Source: an uncultured Verrucomicrobiota bacterium (GTDB lineage: Bacteria; Verrucomicrobiota; Kiritimatiellia; RFP12; UBA1067). From it: 47,181 nucleotides of DNA. The DNA is taken from assembly GCA_947305775.1 (NCBI GenBank), contig CAMZEN010000018.1:1-47181 (forward strand), written 5' to 3'. A program made the translations under genes and the position numbers. Positions 1 through 8,953 of this stretch are shown in pieces (position 1 is the first letter of the stretch; each line of letters begins with the position of its first letter). The notes under the pieces were generated by a model that worked only from the letters and a program-made list of their open reading frames with translations, did no database searches and was not told the origin of the DNA.

Positions 1-169
1 GGCGCTCCTTCTCCTTGCGCTGCTGCGGACGGATCATCATGAAGTAGAAGATCGCAAGTATAAGCAGCATCGGCACAAGCATGCCCATTCCGCCGGGCTG
101 CTGGGCAGGTACGGGAGCCCCTTCGGCCGTAGCCGCGGGCTGAACTTCTGTTGCTGTTGTCTCGTTCAT
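1..169 (-). CDS. yajC: Preprotein translocase subunit YajC (N-terminal part, runs off the window)
   Basis: Reading the minus strand from 169 gives a short Ala/Pro/Gln-rich N-terminus, a hydrophobic segment at about residues 31-42 (MLVPMLLILAIF) and the hallmark YajC sequence YFMMIRPQQRKEKER, after which the window ends. YajC is a single-pass inner-membrane protein that associates with SecDF next to the SecYEG channel. The N-terminal extension before the membrane helix is longer than in E. coli, as is common outside Proteobacteria. An in-frame stop lies just upstream and an AGGAAA ribosome binding site precedes the ATG. The C-terminal basic part and any neighbouring secD lie outside the window. 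The identification rests on the helix plus RPQQ motif and is strong. Confidence 0.9.
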   Translation of the reverse strand, partial: MNETTATEVQPAATAEGAPVPAQQPGGMGMLVPMLLILAIFYFMMIRPQQRKEKER

Positions 170-206
170 GTCATGTTTCCTTTTCTTGTCAATCGGTAAG
201 GTATAT

Positions 207-212
207 ATTTTA
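207..212 (-). promoter_or_regulatory. Candidate extended -10 element for yajC
   Basis: On the minus strand the sequence TATGGTAAAAT gives a TAAAAT -10 hexamer preceded by TGG. No convincing -35 is visible. The distance to the yajC start (about 38 nt) fits a normal 5' leader with its own ribosome binding site. Confidence 0.45.
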
Positions 213-319
213 CCATAAAACCGCGTCGCATGTGGCTCAAATTCGTTTGGAAATCTAGTGACATGAAAATGTCTGCCCTTTGCGCAGGAAGCGAAACGCT
301 TAAGCGCAACAAACGCTAC

Positions 320-401
320 AAAGTACTAGTACTTTTCATCAAAAGCACTAGTATATTTGCACAAAAGTACTAGCACATCTAGCCAAATGTACTAGTACTT
401 T
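320..401. repeat. Array A: four ACTAG-centred palindromes at exact 22-bp spacing
   Basis: Four copies are centred at 327/328, 349/350, 371/372 and 393/394, exactly 22 bp apart. The first is a perfect 16-bp palindrome, AAAGTACTAGTACTTT; the others are variants (AAAGCACTAGTATATT, AAAGTACTAGCACATC, AAATGTACTAGTACTTT). The sequence between cores is not conserved. The array lies between the C10 protease gene and yajC, both on the minus strand. It is not a CRISPR array, because there are no long unique spacers. It resembles arrays B and C near 30.2-30.45 kb in period but not in core sequence. Confidence 0.85.
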
Positions 402-409
402 GTAACGTT

Positions 410-423
410 CCCTCCGCAGAGGG
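410..423 (-). terminator. Weak hairpin after the C10 protease gene
   Basis: CCCTC and GAGGG form a 5-bp stem with a 4-nt loop about 30 nt past the stop codon at 453. No T-run follows, so this is at best a weak or factor-dependent terminator. Confidence 0.25.
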
Positions 424-452
424 GTTCTGTAAGGCATAAATGGTGGCTATTC

Positions 453-2957
453 TCACTCAATAGTGACGCTACAAGAGCCTACCTTGTTTATCAGCGCGGA
501 TCCATAGCCGACGCCGTCCACAAGGACACCCGTCACAGAGGCGCTCAGCTTCTTAAGCTTGCCAGACTGGATGGCATAGACCTTGAACGAGCCCTTGAAC
601 GTGCCGTCCTTATCCTTGTATGAAAGGGTAAGTGCCGATGGATTCTCTATCGGGCCGTCTTTTTTTGCAGGCGAAAGCACAATTTCGCCATTCTGATACG
701 CAATCTTTGCCGCCTTAGGCATGGTCCACTTGCCATTGACAATAGTTATAGGTTCATTGTAGGGCAGAAGCTCTTCAGCAACCCCCGGCACAAACGAGAA
801 CGCACCATCGGGCAGCTTGAAAGTCGGATTTGCCCCGAGCTTACCCTGCTTGCCGACCTTTATGTCATCGCCAAGACCAATGGTCGAGACGCCTTCATCC
901 GACAACGTAAGCAAAAATGCGAGGGATACTTTCTTCGTAACCACAACAGGTATGTGTATATATCCGTTGGCATCTACATACGCCTGAACTGAGACAGACA
1001 CCTTTTGTCCATTGTATGTTCCAGAGACCTTGACCTTGCCCTTCTTACCAACGGTAATAGCAAGAATAGTACCATCTCCGACGACATTGAGCGTTCCGAC
1101 ATGAGGAGCCAGAAGCGAATCGGCGAAAACCGCCTCCTCTTTGTTCTTTGACAAGAAAAGGTTGCGTGCACCAGTTATCGTACGACCATTCGACATCTCA
1201 CCGACAAGTTGCGTTTCACCAAGGCGAACCTCTATGTTCTCCTCCCCCTTACACGAAAGCGTCGCAAGGCCAGTATCAACATCCATCATGCCGCTATAGC
1301 TCAGCTTCTTCGCCCTGTCAGTCAGCATAAAACTTGCAGTAAGCTTACTCTCGCCGTTTTTCACCTTTGCGACCTTTACCTGAATAGTGCCCTTTATGTC
1401 AGAGCCCGCCACAACGCATCCATCGAACACCGCCGCATTTTCAGCGGTAAACGGCGGTTCAGGGTCACCGCCTTCCTTAAGCACAAGTTCCTCGCCCCAA
1501 CGGTTGGCGACGACACCAAGTTTGCCAGACCTACCGGGAATCACGAACAAATTGTAAGTGTCTTCATTAAAATCATATGCCGTATTCTCGCTGGCGGCAT
1601 CCACGACAACATTGCGCATTGCGCTGCCAAGCGTAGAATCACTTGCAGAAAGGGTGAATGTGCCCTTGCCGGTAAATCTGAACGAGAATATTCCCTTGTC
1701 ATTCGTAACAGTCTCTTCTTCAACCTTTGAACCCTGTTTCATCATTTTCACGGTAACGCCCGGCACGGGCAGTCCGCTTTCGGTAAGAACACGACCCGAT
1801 ATTACGTCGCCGGGAACGGTCGGATGGATGTTGTAAGAAACATCTTCAATAACCGTAAAGAAGTATGGATCAACTACGCCAACGGCTATTATGTTGTACC
1901 ACAGATCAGCCTGTCCAGCCCAACCGCAGTTTAGATGGCAGAACAGCGTACCGCTGTCGGTGTAGCCGTAGCCATCTATGACAGCCTGGTGCTCGGCGAC
2001 ATGTGGATTGGCGATGCTTACAATGACAGGCATTCCAGCATCCAAACTGGCAAGAATTGCGTTTCGGTATTCCTTAGACTTCTCTATGCTCTTCGAATCC
2101 AACGGGTACTGCTGATTGTCATATATCTGCACATTTTTATAGCCGAAATCAGTGGCCAATGCGTTCGCCGCAAGTTCTCCATACGCAGCAGAGGCATCAG
2201 TTTTATAGTAGGTATGCATGGCAAGGCTCATGTCGTATGCCAGTTTGCCTACTGCCGCGCGCTCTTCGTCGGTAGTATCGTAAGACTGTTCAAGAGGCAT
2301 CATATCCCAGTCATACGTTCCACCCATCATCTGGCGTTCCGTCTTAACGCCTTCGACCCAGCACATCTTTGTCATGGGCGCCACTGGAGTCTTCGGCGCA
2401 CACCAGTGCCGCATAACCGTAATGAACGCCGTGGCTACACATCCACACGGAGAGTTGTTTGGCGTATACAGATTGAAGGCATTCCCAAGGCCAAACGCAT
2501 CCTGAGTCCATTTCGCCTGTGTAATTGGCGCAACGCGTATATCGCTCAGGGTTTCCAGTCCATCTTCACCAAGTGACTTGGGATTCTTGGCATATCTATC
2601 AATATTTGAGATGCGGCCGGACATGTCTGCCACAAGAAGATCATAGAGTGGAGTACCCTCCTTATCCTCGAACGTTCCCGTGTCGGAAAACGCCATAACC
2701 GAGCCAAGATCGGTATCGCCAGCAACGATTACAAACCCGCCCTCCGGCAGGTTCACTGCATGGAAGAGTACGCGGTCGGCATTGCCGCGGACAGTTCGAA
2801 CAGACGGATTGGCCTTATCGCGGATTGTGCGCGAATGCAGGGCACGCCATGCCTTGGCTAATGTTGCAGCTCGTTCTGGAGTCATTGATGAGGCCCATGC
2901 TTGGACGCACGAAAACACAATCGCCAACACTGCAACAAATATACGATTTCTTTTCAT
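453..2957 (-). CDS. Secreted C10-family (streptopain-like) cysteine protease with C-terminal beta domains
   Basis: 834 residues with an N-terminal signal peptide (cleavage near AWA, residue 22). A propeptide-like stretch (25-145) precedes a peptidase C10 domain at about 146-375. It has the nucleophile in CGCVATA (Cys173), the catalytic histidine in AEHQAVIDGYG (His323) and a following LNCGWAG motif, the pattern of streptopain and Bacteroides C10 enzymes. A carboxypeptidase-regulatory-like beta sandwich follows (about 384-470, ISGRV..SGLPVPGVTV). The last ~350 residues are beta-rich and share motifs with the proteins at 8950-12330 and 12368-14248. It starts 36 nt after the stop of the glycosyltransferase gene, with AAGGAAG before the ATG, so it is probably the last gene of the long operon. 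A role in processing the operon's secreted proteins is inferred; nutrient proteolysis is an alternative. Confidence 0.85.
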   Translation of the reverse strand: MKRNRIFVAVLAIVFSCVQAWASSMTPERAATLAKAWRALHSRTIRDKANPSVRTVRGNADRVLFHAVNLPEGGFVIVAGDTDLGSVMAFSDTGTFEDKEGTPLYDLLVADMSGRISNIDRYAKNPKSLGEDGLETLSDIRVAPITQAKWTQDAFGLGNAFNLYTPNNSPCGCVATAFITVMRHWCAPKTPVAPMTKMCWVEGVKTERQMMGGTYDWDMMPLEQSYDTTDEERAAVGKLAYDMSLAMHTYYKTDASAAYGELAANALATDFGYKNVQIYDNQQYPLDSKSIEKSKEYRNAILASLDAGMPVIVSIANPHVAEHQAVIDGYGYTDSGTLFCHLNCGWAGQADLWYNIIAVGVVDPYFFTVIEDVSYNIHPTVPGDVISGRVLTESGLPVPGVTVKMMKQGSKVEEETVTNDKGIFSFRFTGKGTFTLSASDSTLGSAMRNVVVDAASENTAYDFNEDTYNLFVIPGRSGKLGVVANRWGEELVLKEGGDPEPPFTAENAAVFDGCVVAGSDIKGTIQVKVAKVKNGESKLTASFMLTDRAKKLSYSGMMDVDTGLATLSCKGEENIEVRLGETQLVGEMSNGRTITGARNLFLSKNKEEAVFADSLLAPHVGTLNVVGDGTILAITVGKKGKVKVSGTYNGQKVSVSVQAYVDANGYIHIPVVVTKKVSLAFLLTLSDEGVSTIGLGDDIKVGKQGKLGANPTFKLPDGAFSFVPGVAEELLPYNEPITIVNGKWTMPKAAKIAYQNGEIVLSPAKKDGPIENPSALTLSYKDKDGTFKGSFKVYAIQSGKLKKLSASVTGVLVDGVGYGSALINKVGSCSVTIE

Positions 2958-2993
2958 AAATAACTTCCTTCATTTTTTCTAGTGGTTAAACAG

Positions 2994-4481
2994 CTAACGT
3001 GCGCCGCGCATCAGCAGGACAGCAAAGACCGTGCGGATCAGTATCCACAAGTCCATCCACGGCGACCAATTGAGAACATAGTAGGTGTCGAGAGCCACAC
3101 GACGCGCGTAATCAGTATCGCTGCGTCCAGAAACCTGCCAAAGTCCAGTAATTCCAGGGCGCACGGACGAAAAAACCTTATACGCATCACCATAGTAGTG
3201 GACTTCGTCGCTAATAATCGGTCTTGGTCCTATAAGAGCCATCTCACCAGAAAACACATTAAAAAGCTGCGGAAGCTCGTCAAGCGACGTCTTGCGAAGA
3301 AATCGTCCAAATGGCGTAACTCTTGGGTCGTGCACAAGCTTGAACGAGCAGACCCACTCCCTTGCCGCGTCATGATTCTTGGCAAGGATCGTCTTTAACC
3401 TCTCATCGGCATCTTTATACATAGAACGGAACTTCCAGATTCGAATTTCGCGTCCGTCCTTGCCTAGGCGCCTATGCCTGTAGAATACAGGCCCTCTACT
3501 TGTAAACTTTATGAGTACTGGTATGACAATAAAAGCCGGCAAAAGCACCATAAACGCCAAAAATGCGAGCAAGTCGTCCATAATACGCTTCTGAACCCTC
3601 TTTATCTTCATTCGCCCCTGATTTACCATTTCAAGTCCACCCAGACCATCAAAACTTACCGCACGTGCGCCAAATATCGGGAATTCCCGCGCAGCCGGCA
3701 AATAGGCGATGTAGGTAAACCAAGCTGCAAATTCATCCATTTGCGCTCGGAACATGCGATCATCCTGACAGGCAAAAAGAATTTTCACATCCCTTTTTTG
3801 GGATTCTTTCACTATATCGTGCAGTGTCCCAAGGTATGATATGCCGAGAGACTGAAACTCACGCTCGTTCCATGTTTGACGGCGACGGCGGCGCCCCATT
3901 CGCTCGGTTCCGGCGAAATAGCCAACGATTCGAATGCCGGCATAGGGGTCTCCATCAAGTGCAACGGCAAGACGATGCGCCGCAGGGCCTCCGCCAGCAA
4001 GCACGACAGGTATCTGTCCAATATTGAACCGTAACAAAACAGCGCGCATCCAATTTCTGAATGATTGCGCAGCCGCAGCCACAAGCATGCAAGAATACAG
4101 GCATACCGCACGAGATATTCGGTCGTCCGTCGTCTGGTATGCGAACGCTATATATGCAATCACACCGAAATGCGTCAGCAGAGACGACAAGCACAAACGA
4201 CGGAACTCTTCCACCGGTGGCATGGGCGAGGAAGGATACATCCAATTGCCATGATACAAGTTCAACGCGGCATTTACGACGACAAATACGAACGCGACAG
4301 GAAAGAACCTCACATATGCAACCAAATCATACCCCCCCCACGGGCAAGTCGGCCAGCCATGCGAGCGAAGAAATGCCCCCAAAGACCAGTAGGCCCATAC
4401 CGTTAAGGACCACGCGCCAGCTATGCATAGCATATCTGACGTAGCTAGAGCTATTACACGTATCCTACCTTGCGTAAACAT
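2994..4481 (-). CDS. WbaP-like undecaprenyl-phosphate sugar phosphotransferase (initiates polysaccharide synthesis)
   Basis: 495-residue polyprenyl glycosylphosphotransferase. It has N-terminal transmembrane helices, a central nucleotide-binding-like fold (PVVLAGGGPAAHRLA), and the catalytic bacterial sugar transferase domain. That domain carries KFRSM, a TSLDELPQLFNVFSGEMALIGPRP segment ending near residue 421, and the terminal VRPGITGLWQVSGRS block. Enzymes of this type transfer a hexose-1-phosphate (often galactose or glucose) from a UDP-sugar to undecaprenyl phosphate at the inner membrane. The layout matches WbaP/WcaJ proteins; the sugar cannot be read from sequence. I place the start at 4481: GAGG lies 9 nt upstream and the upstream gene stops at 4483. 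The in-frame ATG at 4517 would overlap that gene by 35 nt. Confidence 0.88.
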   Translation of the reverse strand: MFTQGRIRVIALATSDMLCIAGAWSLTVWAYWSLGAFLRSHGWPTCPWGGYDLVAYVRFFPVAFVFVVVNAALNLYHGNWMYPSSPMPPVEEFRRLCLSSLLTHFGVIAYIAFAYQTTDDRISRAVCLYSCMLVAAAAQSFRNWMRAVLLRFNIGQIPVVLAGGGPAAHRLAVALDGDPYAGIRIVGYFAGTERMGRRRRRQTWNEREFQSLGISYLGTLHDIVKESQKRDVKILFACQDDRMFRAQMDEFAAWFTYIAYLPAAREFPIFGARAVSFDGLGGLEMVNQGRMKIKRVQKRIMDDLLAFLAFMVLLPAFIVIPVLIKFTSRGPVFYRHRRLGKDGREIRIWKFRSMYKDADERLKTILAKNHDAAREWVCSFKLVHDPRVTPFGRFLRKTSLDELPQLFNVFSGEMALIGPRPIISDEVHYYGDAYKVFSSVRPGITGLWQVSGRSDTDYARRVALDTYYVLNWSPWMDLWILIRTVFAVLLMRGAR

Positions 4482-4482
4482 C

Positions 4483-5247
4483 TCATTGATCCTCAGGAGG
4501 ATCGTATTCCTCAGCAATCCAACGCACCGCGTCCTCGATACTCACCCACTCGTCACCTGTTACAAACTCATAGGTCTCCTTGGCCTTTGCAACGCCAGCC
4601 TCAGAGCCTCCGGACGAAATTATGCGTGAAAGCGACTCAACAGCCAGCTTTTCGTCAACGCCTATGAACTCTTTCGAAATCTCCTCAAGAACCTCCTCAT
4701 CACTCAAAGCCCCCATTGCCAGTTCAACAACACCCAACTTGTCATTGTCATCTTCAATGGACGACAACGCCATTGTCCATTCATCCATGGCGCTTCTACG
4801 TACGTCTGCATCGGCATCCACAAGAAACGGCGTCAACTCAGGAAGTGCTTTCTCACCAAACCATCCAAGCGTGTCAACCATGGCCTGACGAATTTCCACA
4901 ACGCTGCATCGCTGGGCATCGCCGACACAGGCAATCGCTGCATTTAGGTCTTCTTCATCAAGAGCTTTCTCTATGCGATCGGATAAAGCCTTCTCCGCCG
5001 GTGTACGATCATCTTCTTCGTCATCCTCTTGGTCATCACCTGCCTCATCCATGCCAACAGCCTGCTCGCGTACGACGTTGGGTTCTGATTCAGGAACTTC
5101 GGACTCAAGCCTCTTTACGACCGTATGATCCGCACGACCCTCCTGCGCATCAGAACCCTCGTCATGCCAACTTTCATCGCGCCGCGACATGAGCACTACC
5201 GCAGCGATCACCAGCACGACAAAACAAGGAATCCAAAGTTTCTTCAT
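4483..5247 (-). CDS. Membrane-anchored HEAT-like repeat protein (paralog of the next upstream gene)
   Basis: 254 residues with a signal anchor at about 4-20, then an acidic low-complexity linker (to ~85) and a helical HEAT/Armadillo-like module. The core reads EIRQAMVDTLGWFGEKALPE, followed by DVRRSAMDEW and a SIEDDN loop. The same order occurs in the upstream product (EIRASAVEALAWFGAAALPE, a parallel ESAWEGA segment, EIEDPQ), so the two genes are a tandem duplication that has diverged in its tails. It overlaps the upstream gene by 4 nt (ATGA) and ends 1 nt before the start of the phosphotransferase gene, indicating coupled translation. No enzyme motif is visible. A scaffold or adaptor role at the periplasmic face is a guess from fold type only. 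Confidence 0.75.
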   Translation of the reverse strand: MKKLWIPCFVVLVIAAVVLMSRRDESWHDEGSDAQEGRADHTVVKRLESEVPESEPNVVREQAVGMDEAGDDQEDDEEDDRTPAEKALSDRIEKALDEEDLNAAIACVGDAQRCSVVEIRQAMVDTLGWFGEKALPELTPFLVDADADVRRSAMDEWTMALSSIEDDNDKLGVVELAMGALSDEEVLEEISKEFIGVDEKLAVESLSRIISSGGSEAGVAKAKETYEFVTGDEWVSIEDAVRWIAEEYDPPEDQ

Positions 5248-6320
5248 GATTCTACAGATTCGTATGTGGCATCTTCTTGCTCGGAATCACTATCGCTCTC
5301 TTCGCTGGCATCCTGGCTCGATTCGTCATAATTGCCAGAACGCCCCTCCATAACTTCTCCCTCTAAATCAGCATCTTCTTCATCTACAGGCTCATCACTT
5401 TGGCGATCTTCCTCCGTTATGTCAGACTCAGCTATGTCAGGCTCATCACCTACCGTCATTTCAGTCTCTGGCTGCTCTTCTCGATCTTCAGGAAGTTCGT
5501 AGTTTTCCGGATCCTGCACATATAGTTCCGCCTCTTCAAAGCCACGCCACTCGAAGCCGGTTATTTCCTCATACACATCAGTTGCTGCTTCGATATTCTG
5601 CTTCTTCCCCCGATCCATAATGTCCACAAGCTTCTGAACAACGTTAACCCTCCGCTCATTGGCCTTGTCTTCATTGTTTACATCATCAATCAACTCAAGG
5701 GCGGCTACGGAAAGCTGTCCGGCAATAGTGGACAAATGATCCTTGTAGAGAGGCACCCCCATCACAGAAGCAATGATATCGAATCTCTGCTGCGGATCCT
5801 CAATTTCCATGATAGCGCCTTCCCACGCACTTTCCGCAGCATTCGCAACATCTTCATCAGGGTCGGACATCGCCCCCGTCAGTTCAGGCAGAGCAGCCGC
5901 GCCAAACCAAGCAAGCGCCTCAACCGCGCTCGCCCTGATCTCGCTGTTTGTCGAGTTCATGGCCTTAGCCACGGCGGCTAGCGTCCCAGACATGTCATCG
6001 GCATCCAACGCATTCTGTATGTCCTCCGCCAATTGCTTATCCTTGCCTGTAAGATGGGCAAATATATCTATCGGAGGACGATCCCTCATTCTTGGCGCCA
6101 AAGCCCCGGCATTCATTATGCCGCGGACTGAAGCTATCGCCATGCTGGACGAATCTGCATCGGACGCATTGATTGTCGAGCTGCTGTTGCCCTGTTCTGT
6201 CGCAGCAGAGCCTTCCGCCTGCTGACTGCGCCAAAGCACAGTCAGCAGACAGGCTGCCGCAACGACAACAACAACGAGAACAAGGAGTCTCTTATTCCGC
6301 GATGGTCTGATTGACAGCAT
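5244..6320 (-). CDS. Membrane-anchored HEAT-like repeat protein with long acidic C-terminal tail
   Basis: 358 residues. A transmembrane anchor lies at about 12-30 and is followed by a Ser/Ala-rich linker. A HEAT-like helical module covers about 85-270 with the signature EALAWFGAAALPELTGAMSD. A highly acidic Glu/Asp/Ser-rich tail makes up most of the last 90 residues. The module is homologous to that of the adjacent downstream protein, and both end it with an ITGFEW / VTGDEW-type segment. GAGG sits upstream of the ATG, only 4 nt after the preceding stop. The acidic tail resembles calcium- or polycation-binding tails, but no specific motif is present. Function unknown. Confidence 0.75.
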   Translation of the reverse strand: MLSIRPSRNKRLLVLVVVVVAAACLLTVLWRSQQAEGSAATEQGNSSSTINASDADSSSMAIASVRGIMNAGALAPRMRDRPPIDIFAHLTGKDKQLAEDIQNALDADDMSGTLAAVAKAMNSTNSEIRASAVEALAWFGAAALPELTGAMSDPDEDVANAAESAWEGAIMEIEDPQQRFDIIASVMGVPLYKDHLSTIAGQLSVAALELIDDVNNEDKANERRVNVVQKLVDIMDRGKKQNIEAATDVYEEITGFEWRGFEEAELYVQDPENYELPEDREEQPETEMTVGDEPDIAESDITEEDRQSDEPVDEEDADLEGEVMEGRSGNYDESSQDASEESDSDSEQEDATYESVES

Positions 6321-6323
6321 CTA

Positions 6324-7133
6324 TTACCTCACCATATTCGAGAGCATGTAATCCCTGACATACGTCGGGAATTTATAGGCGTCCAAGACCGAGTCGTGCT
6401 CAAGCAACGCCTTGGTCGCCTTCTCATGGAGCTTAAGCTTCCAATTGCCGTAGGCTGTGGTCTTCTCAACTCCCAAAGCAAGGCATGATTCGTCGCCGCA
6501 CAAGTCGCATCCTCCACAAAGCGACAACGAGGGAACCATTTTGTAAACGTCAGGTGTGCCGGGCGTGATGCTGCAGTACGAGCATTCACCAGGAGTGCCA
6601 TGCTCCGCAATTATGATTGGCGCGGGAAGCCACCCGCCGCAAGAGCCGCTGATTGCCTTTACGACGGTGTTGGACAAGTTACAATCGGCTCCGACAGAAG
6701 AGTCCTTGACAGTTCCTATGCCGCCACCACGTATCGAGACAAGACCGTTATCCGTAGAAATCGTCCATGATCCCTCAACCTTGTTTGCCCGCTTATCGAT
6801 TCGCCCGAGAAGATCCCACGCGAAATCCGCCGCAATAACCTGCTTGGCCGTCTCATTCCAGAATATGCAGCCATCCTCCGTAGGCGACGAGTATCTCTTC
6901 GACTCAACAATCGACTTGCACTCGCACCCCCAGAGCACGCCTTTGATCTTAACGGTCTTTGCCTTTCTATAGGAACCGTCGGTTTCACAGTCGCCGCACG
7001 GAAGGCTCGAATTGCCAATCGCACCGGCTGTGGACTTTAGCGTTAACGTGAATTCGTAAACCTGCGCATTGCCCATCACACCAAGTGAGAGCCCTGCCAT
7101 AGCCAGCATTACGAACAACCTGCTCATTTTCAT
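6324..7133 (-). CDS. Secreted Cys-rich protein, 13 Cys (paralog of 15460-16260)
   Basis: 269 residues with a clear signal peptide (cleavage near GNA, residue 23). The mature chain starts AQVYEFTLTLKST and contains 13 cysteines, several paired as C-x2-C or C-x-C (C46/C49, C70/C72, C184/C187, C206/C209/C212). It shares a set of landmarks in the same order with the protein at 15460-16260: AQVY at the mature N-terminus, G-C-x-C, FWN, C-x-Y-C, AYGxWxLK and a final YKFP. I chose ATG 7133 (AAGGGAAAA upstream, then the signal peptide) over the longer in-frame start at 7220, which would bury the signal peptide. I do not recognise a named family. The cysteine pattern suggests a disulfide-stabilised surface or extracellular protein. 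Confidence 0.8.
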   Translation of the reverse strand: MKMSRLFVMLAMAGLSLGVMGNAQVYEFTLTLKSTAGAIGNSSLPCGDCETDGSYRKAKTVKIKGVLWGCECKSIVESKRYSSPTEDGCIFWNETAKQVIAADFAWDLLGRIDKRANKVEGSWTISTDNGLVSIRGGGIGTVKDSSVGADCNLSNTVVKAISGSCGGWLPAPIIIAEHGTPGECSYCSITPGTPDVYKMVPSLSLCGGCDLCGDESCLALGVEKTTAYGNWKLKLHEKATKALLEHDSVLDAYKFPTYVRDYMLSNMVR

Positions 7134-7192
7134 TTGTATGTTTTCCCTTTTTGTTTGTTTGGTTTGTTTTAACAAAATCAGTCGATTCCCTA

Positions 7193-8953
7193 TCAGAATG
7201 TAAGCACAAGCTTTGTCCAATCAGGAACATACGCAAGCACCCCGGGTATAACACGCACCCAGTCCGGCACTGCTCTTTTATCTGCCGGAAGCCGCGAAAT
7301 AGCCAACGAGCCGCAGACGGCCCTAAGTCTTGCCTCGCCGAGCAAATCATTTGGCACACCGTCAATGGTACATGCAGGAGAAAGCAGCAGAATGGACTTT
7401 GCCCTGCAAAGATCCTTGCGCAAAGACTCGTCGCGCCAGCACCTGAAATACTCCGTAGCCGAACGTCCTGCGAGTGCTAATCTGTCAACCTCCTTTGGAA
7501 GCCGGTCAACACTATCTACAATGGCAAGCGCTGGGGCATCGGGGTTTTCCTCGTAATAACTGCGGACGCATCGACCTAAAAACATCTCGCCGCCGAGAAC
7601 TTTTTGATCGCGCACGACCCATGTCTTAGGAGTATCGCCATTTACAACAAGTCGCCCGTCTGCAAACTTCACACCGACTTCATATGCTGGCTTCTTGCCA
7701 CAACTTTGCAAAAATGTGATGACAAACCATGATGCCAACAATGCAACCGCCGCATACGTTGCAACACGCAACACACCCCGTTCTTTTGCAAAGCGGACCA
7801 AGTTTATGGCAAAAAGTACCGCAGGCAGGCACCAAATCGTCCATTCCTCAAGCACCGGGTTGAAACTGGCGGCTATAAACAGCACAAGTACCGAGCCAAG
7901 AGCAAAAGACGCCTTTCCGCATGCAGCGTAGTCCAGAAGAAGCAAAATGGCGAATATCCAAACAAACACATACATGATACGGCAAGCAGAACCGCATTCA
8001 GCCAGAATAGTGGCGTGCGAGCTTACCAGCGTTCTTCTGGGATATATGACTTCAATGTTCTGGTACCAGTTTATGTATGCCGCACCAGAACGCCCATAGC
8101 CCCATCCGTCTGGAGCATCGGCTATCATGCGCGGCACGGCCTTAAGAACCTCATTTCTATGTTGCAAGCCTGGATCAGAGGCAATTTTGCCTTCTATTGC
8201 GCGACCAATCGGACCAAACGACATAACGGCACAGACAACAATCGCGGCAAATATAAGCAATGCAAAAGCCATCCACCTTGAACGACACCGCCGAAACACC
8301 TTGCTGACGGCGACGAACGCCGTTGCGCAAGCCGCCGCCAACATCCCGCCACGCGAACTCGTAAGCACAATCCCAACGCCCGATAACAGCACAATAACCG
8401 CACCAACGGTCCTTGCAATCCACACGCGCGATTTTGGACGGCAACACAGAAGAACTATGCCCAAAAGCAAGGCATATACCATCAGCACTGCCGTCTTGTT
8501 GGGATTTTGATACAAAAAGCGCATTCTTCCGCTTTCACGCCACAGCTCAGACCTGGAAGCGACTATTTCTTCCCTTAACATTTCACTGTCGTCGGCAAAA
8601 ATATCTTCGAAAGTCGCGTCTACCAATGTCCCTGTAGGGGCGTAGGCTGTGTGCAAGCCGTTTCGCAAAAATGACTTCAGTTCGCCTTTGTTGAACTCGT
8701 AGACCTCCTGCGGCTTTTTACCGCTCGGAGAAAAGACGGTGGCTGAACGCCTCGACAGCGTTGCGCCCCAGCCATCCTCGCCGATCAGATTGTCGAGATT
8801 GACGTCTGGCCGAAAGAACAGCTTTTCTGTTCCATCAGGAAAGTCCAACCGATAGATGAAGTCATTCTCAGGCGTAAATGTCGGCAAACGTAAACCGTCT
8901 GCCGACAAGCCCGGAGCAACAATTGCTAAAGCTACTATAAGTGCTAGTCTCAT
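7193..8953 (-). CDS. O-antigen ligase / Wzy_C-like membrane protein with extra soluble domains
   Basis: 586 residues. The core carries the Wzy/WaaL signature LTSSRGGMLA (Arg201), then a GLQHRNEVLKAVPRMI...DGWGYG segment and SSHATILAECG (His313), which match the conserved loop of O-antigen ligases and polymerases. Such proteins join lipid-linked glycans to an acceptor, or to each other, on the periplasmic side. Two features are unusual. A signal-like helix is followed by ~125 apparently soluble residues (21-145) before the main membrane region. A soluble C-terminal domain of ~170 residues (from ~416) contains LALAGRSATEY, loosely like a nucleophile elbow but lacking a strict G-x-S-x-G. The gene overlaps its upstream neighbour by 4 nt. 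Whether the acceptor is lipid A, protein or polymer is not readable. Confidence 0.72.
   Translation of the reverse strand: MRLALIVALAIVAPGLSADGLRLPTFTPENDFIYRLDFPDGTEKLFFRPDVNLDNLIGEDGWGATLSRRSATVFSPSGKKPQEVYEFNKGELKSFLRNGLHTAYAPTGTLVDATFEDIFADDSEMLREEIVASRSELWRESGRMRFLYQNPNKTAVLMVYALLLGIVLLCCRPKSRVWIARTVGAVIVLLSGVGIVLTSSRGGMLAAACATAFVAVSKVFRRCRSRWMAFALLIFAAIVVCAVMSFGPIGRAIEGKIASDPGLQHRNEVLKAVPRMIADAPDGWGYGRSGAAYINWYQNIEVIYPRRTLVSSHATILAECGSACRIMYVFVWIFAILLLLDYAACGKASFALGSVLVLFIAASFNPVLEEWTIWCLPAVLFAINLVRFAKERGVLRVATYAAVALLASWFVITFLQSCGKKPAYEVGVKFADGRLVVNGDTPKTWVVRDQKVLGGEMFLGRCVRSYYEENPDAPALAIVDSVDRLPKEVDRLALAGRSATEYFRCWRDESLRKDLCRAKSILLLSPACTIDGVPNDLLGEARLRAVCGSLAISRLPADKRAVPDWVRVIPGVLAYVPDWTKLVLTF

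Noticed and set aside
320..401. CRISPR array
   Set aside because: The repeat unit is a 16-18-bp palindrome with only a few bases between copies; there are no unique ~30-bp spacers, no leader and no cas gene. The same holds for arrays B and C.
4483..4517. Longer start of the phosphotransferase gene at 4517
   Set aside because: It would add 12 residues inside the preceding gene without a better ribosome binding site; ATG 4481 has GAGG at proper distance and lies 2 nt after the upstream stop codon.
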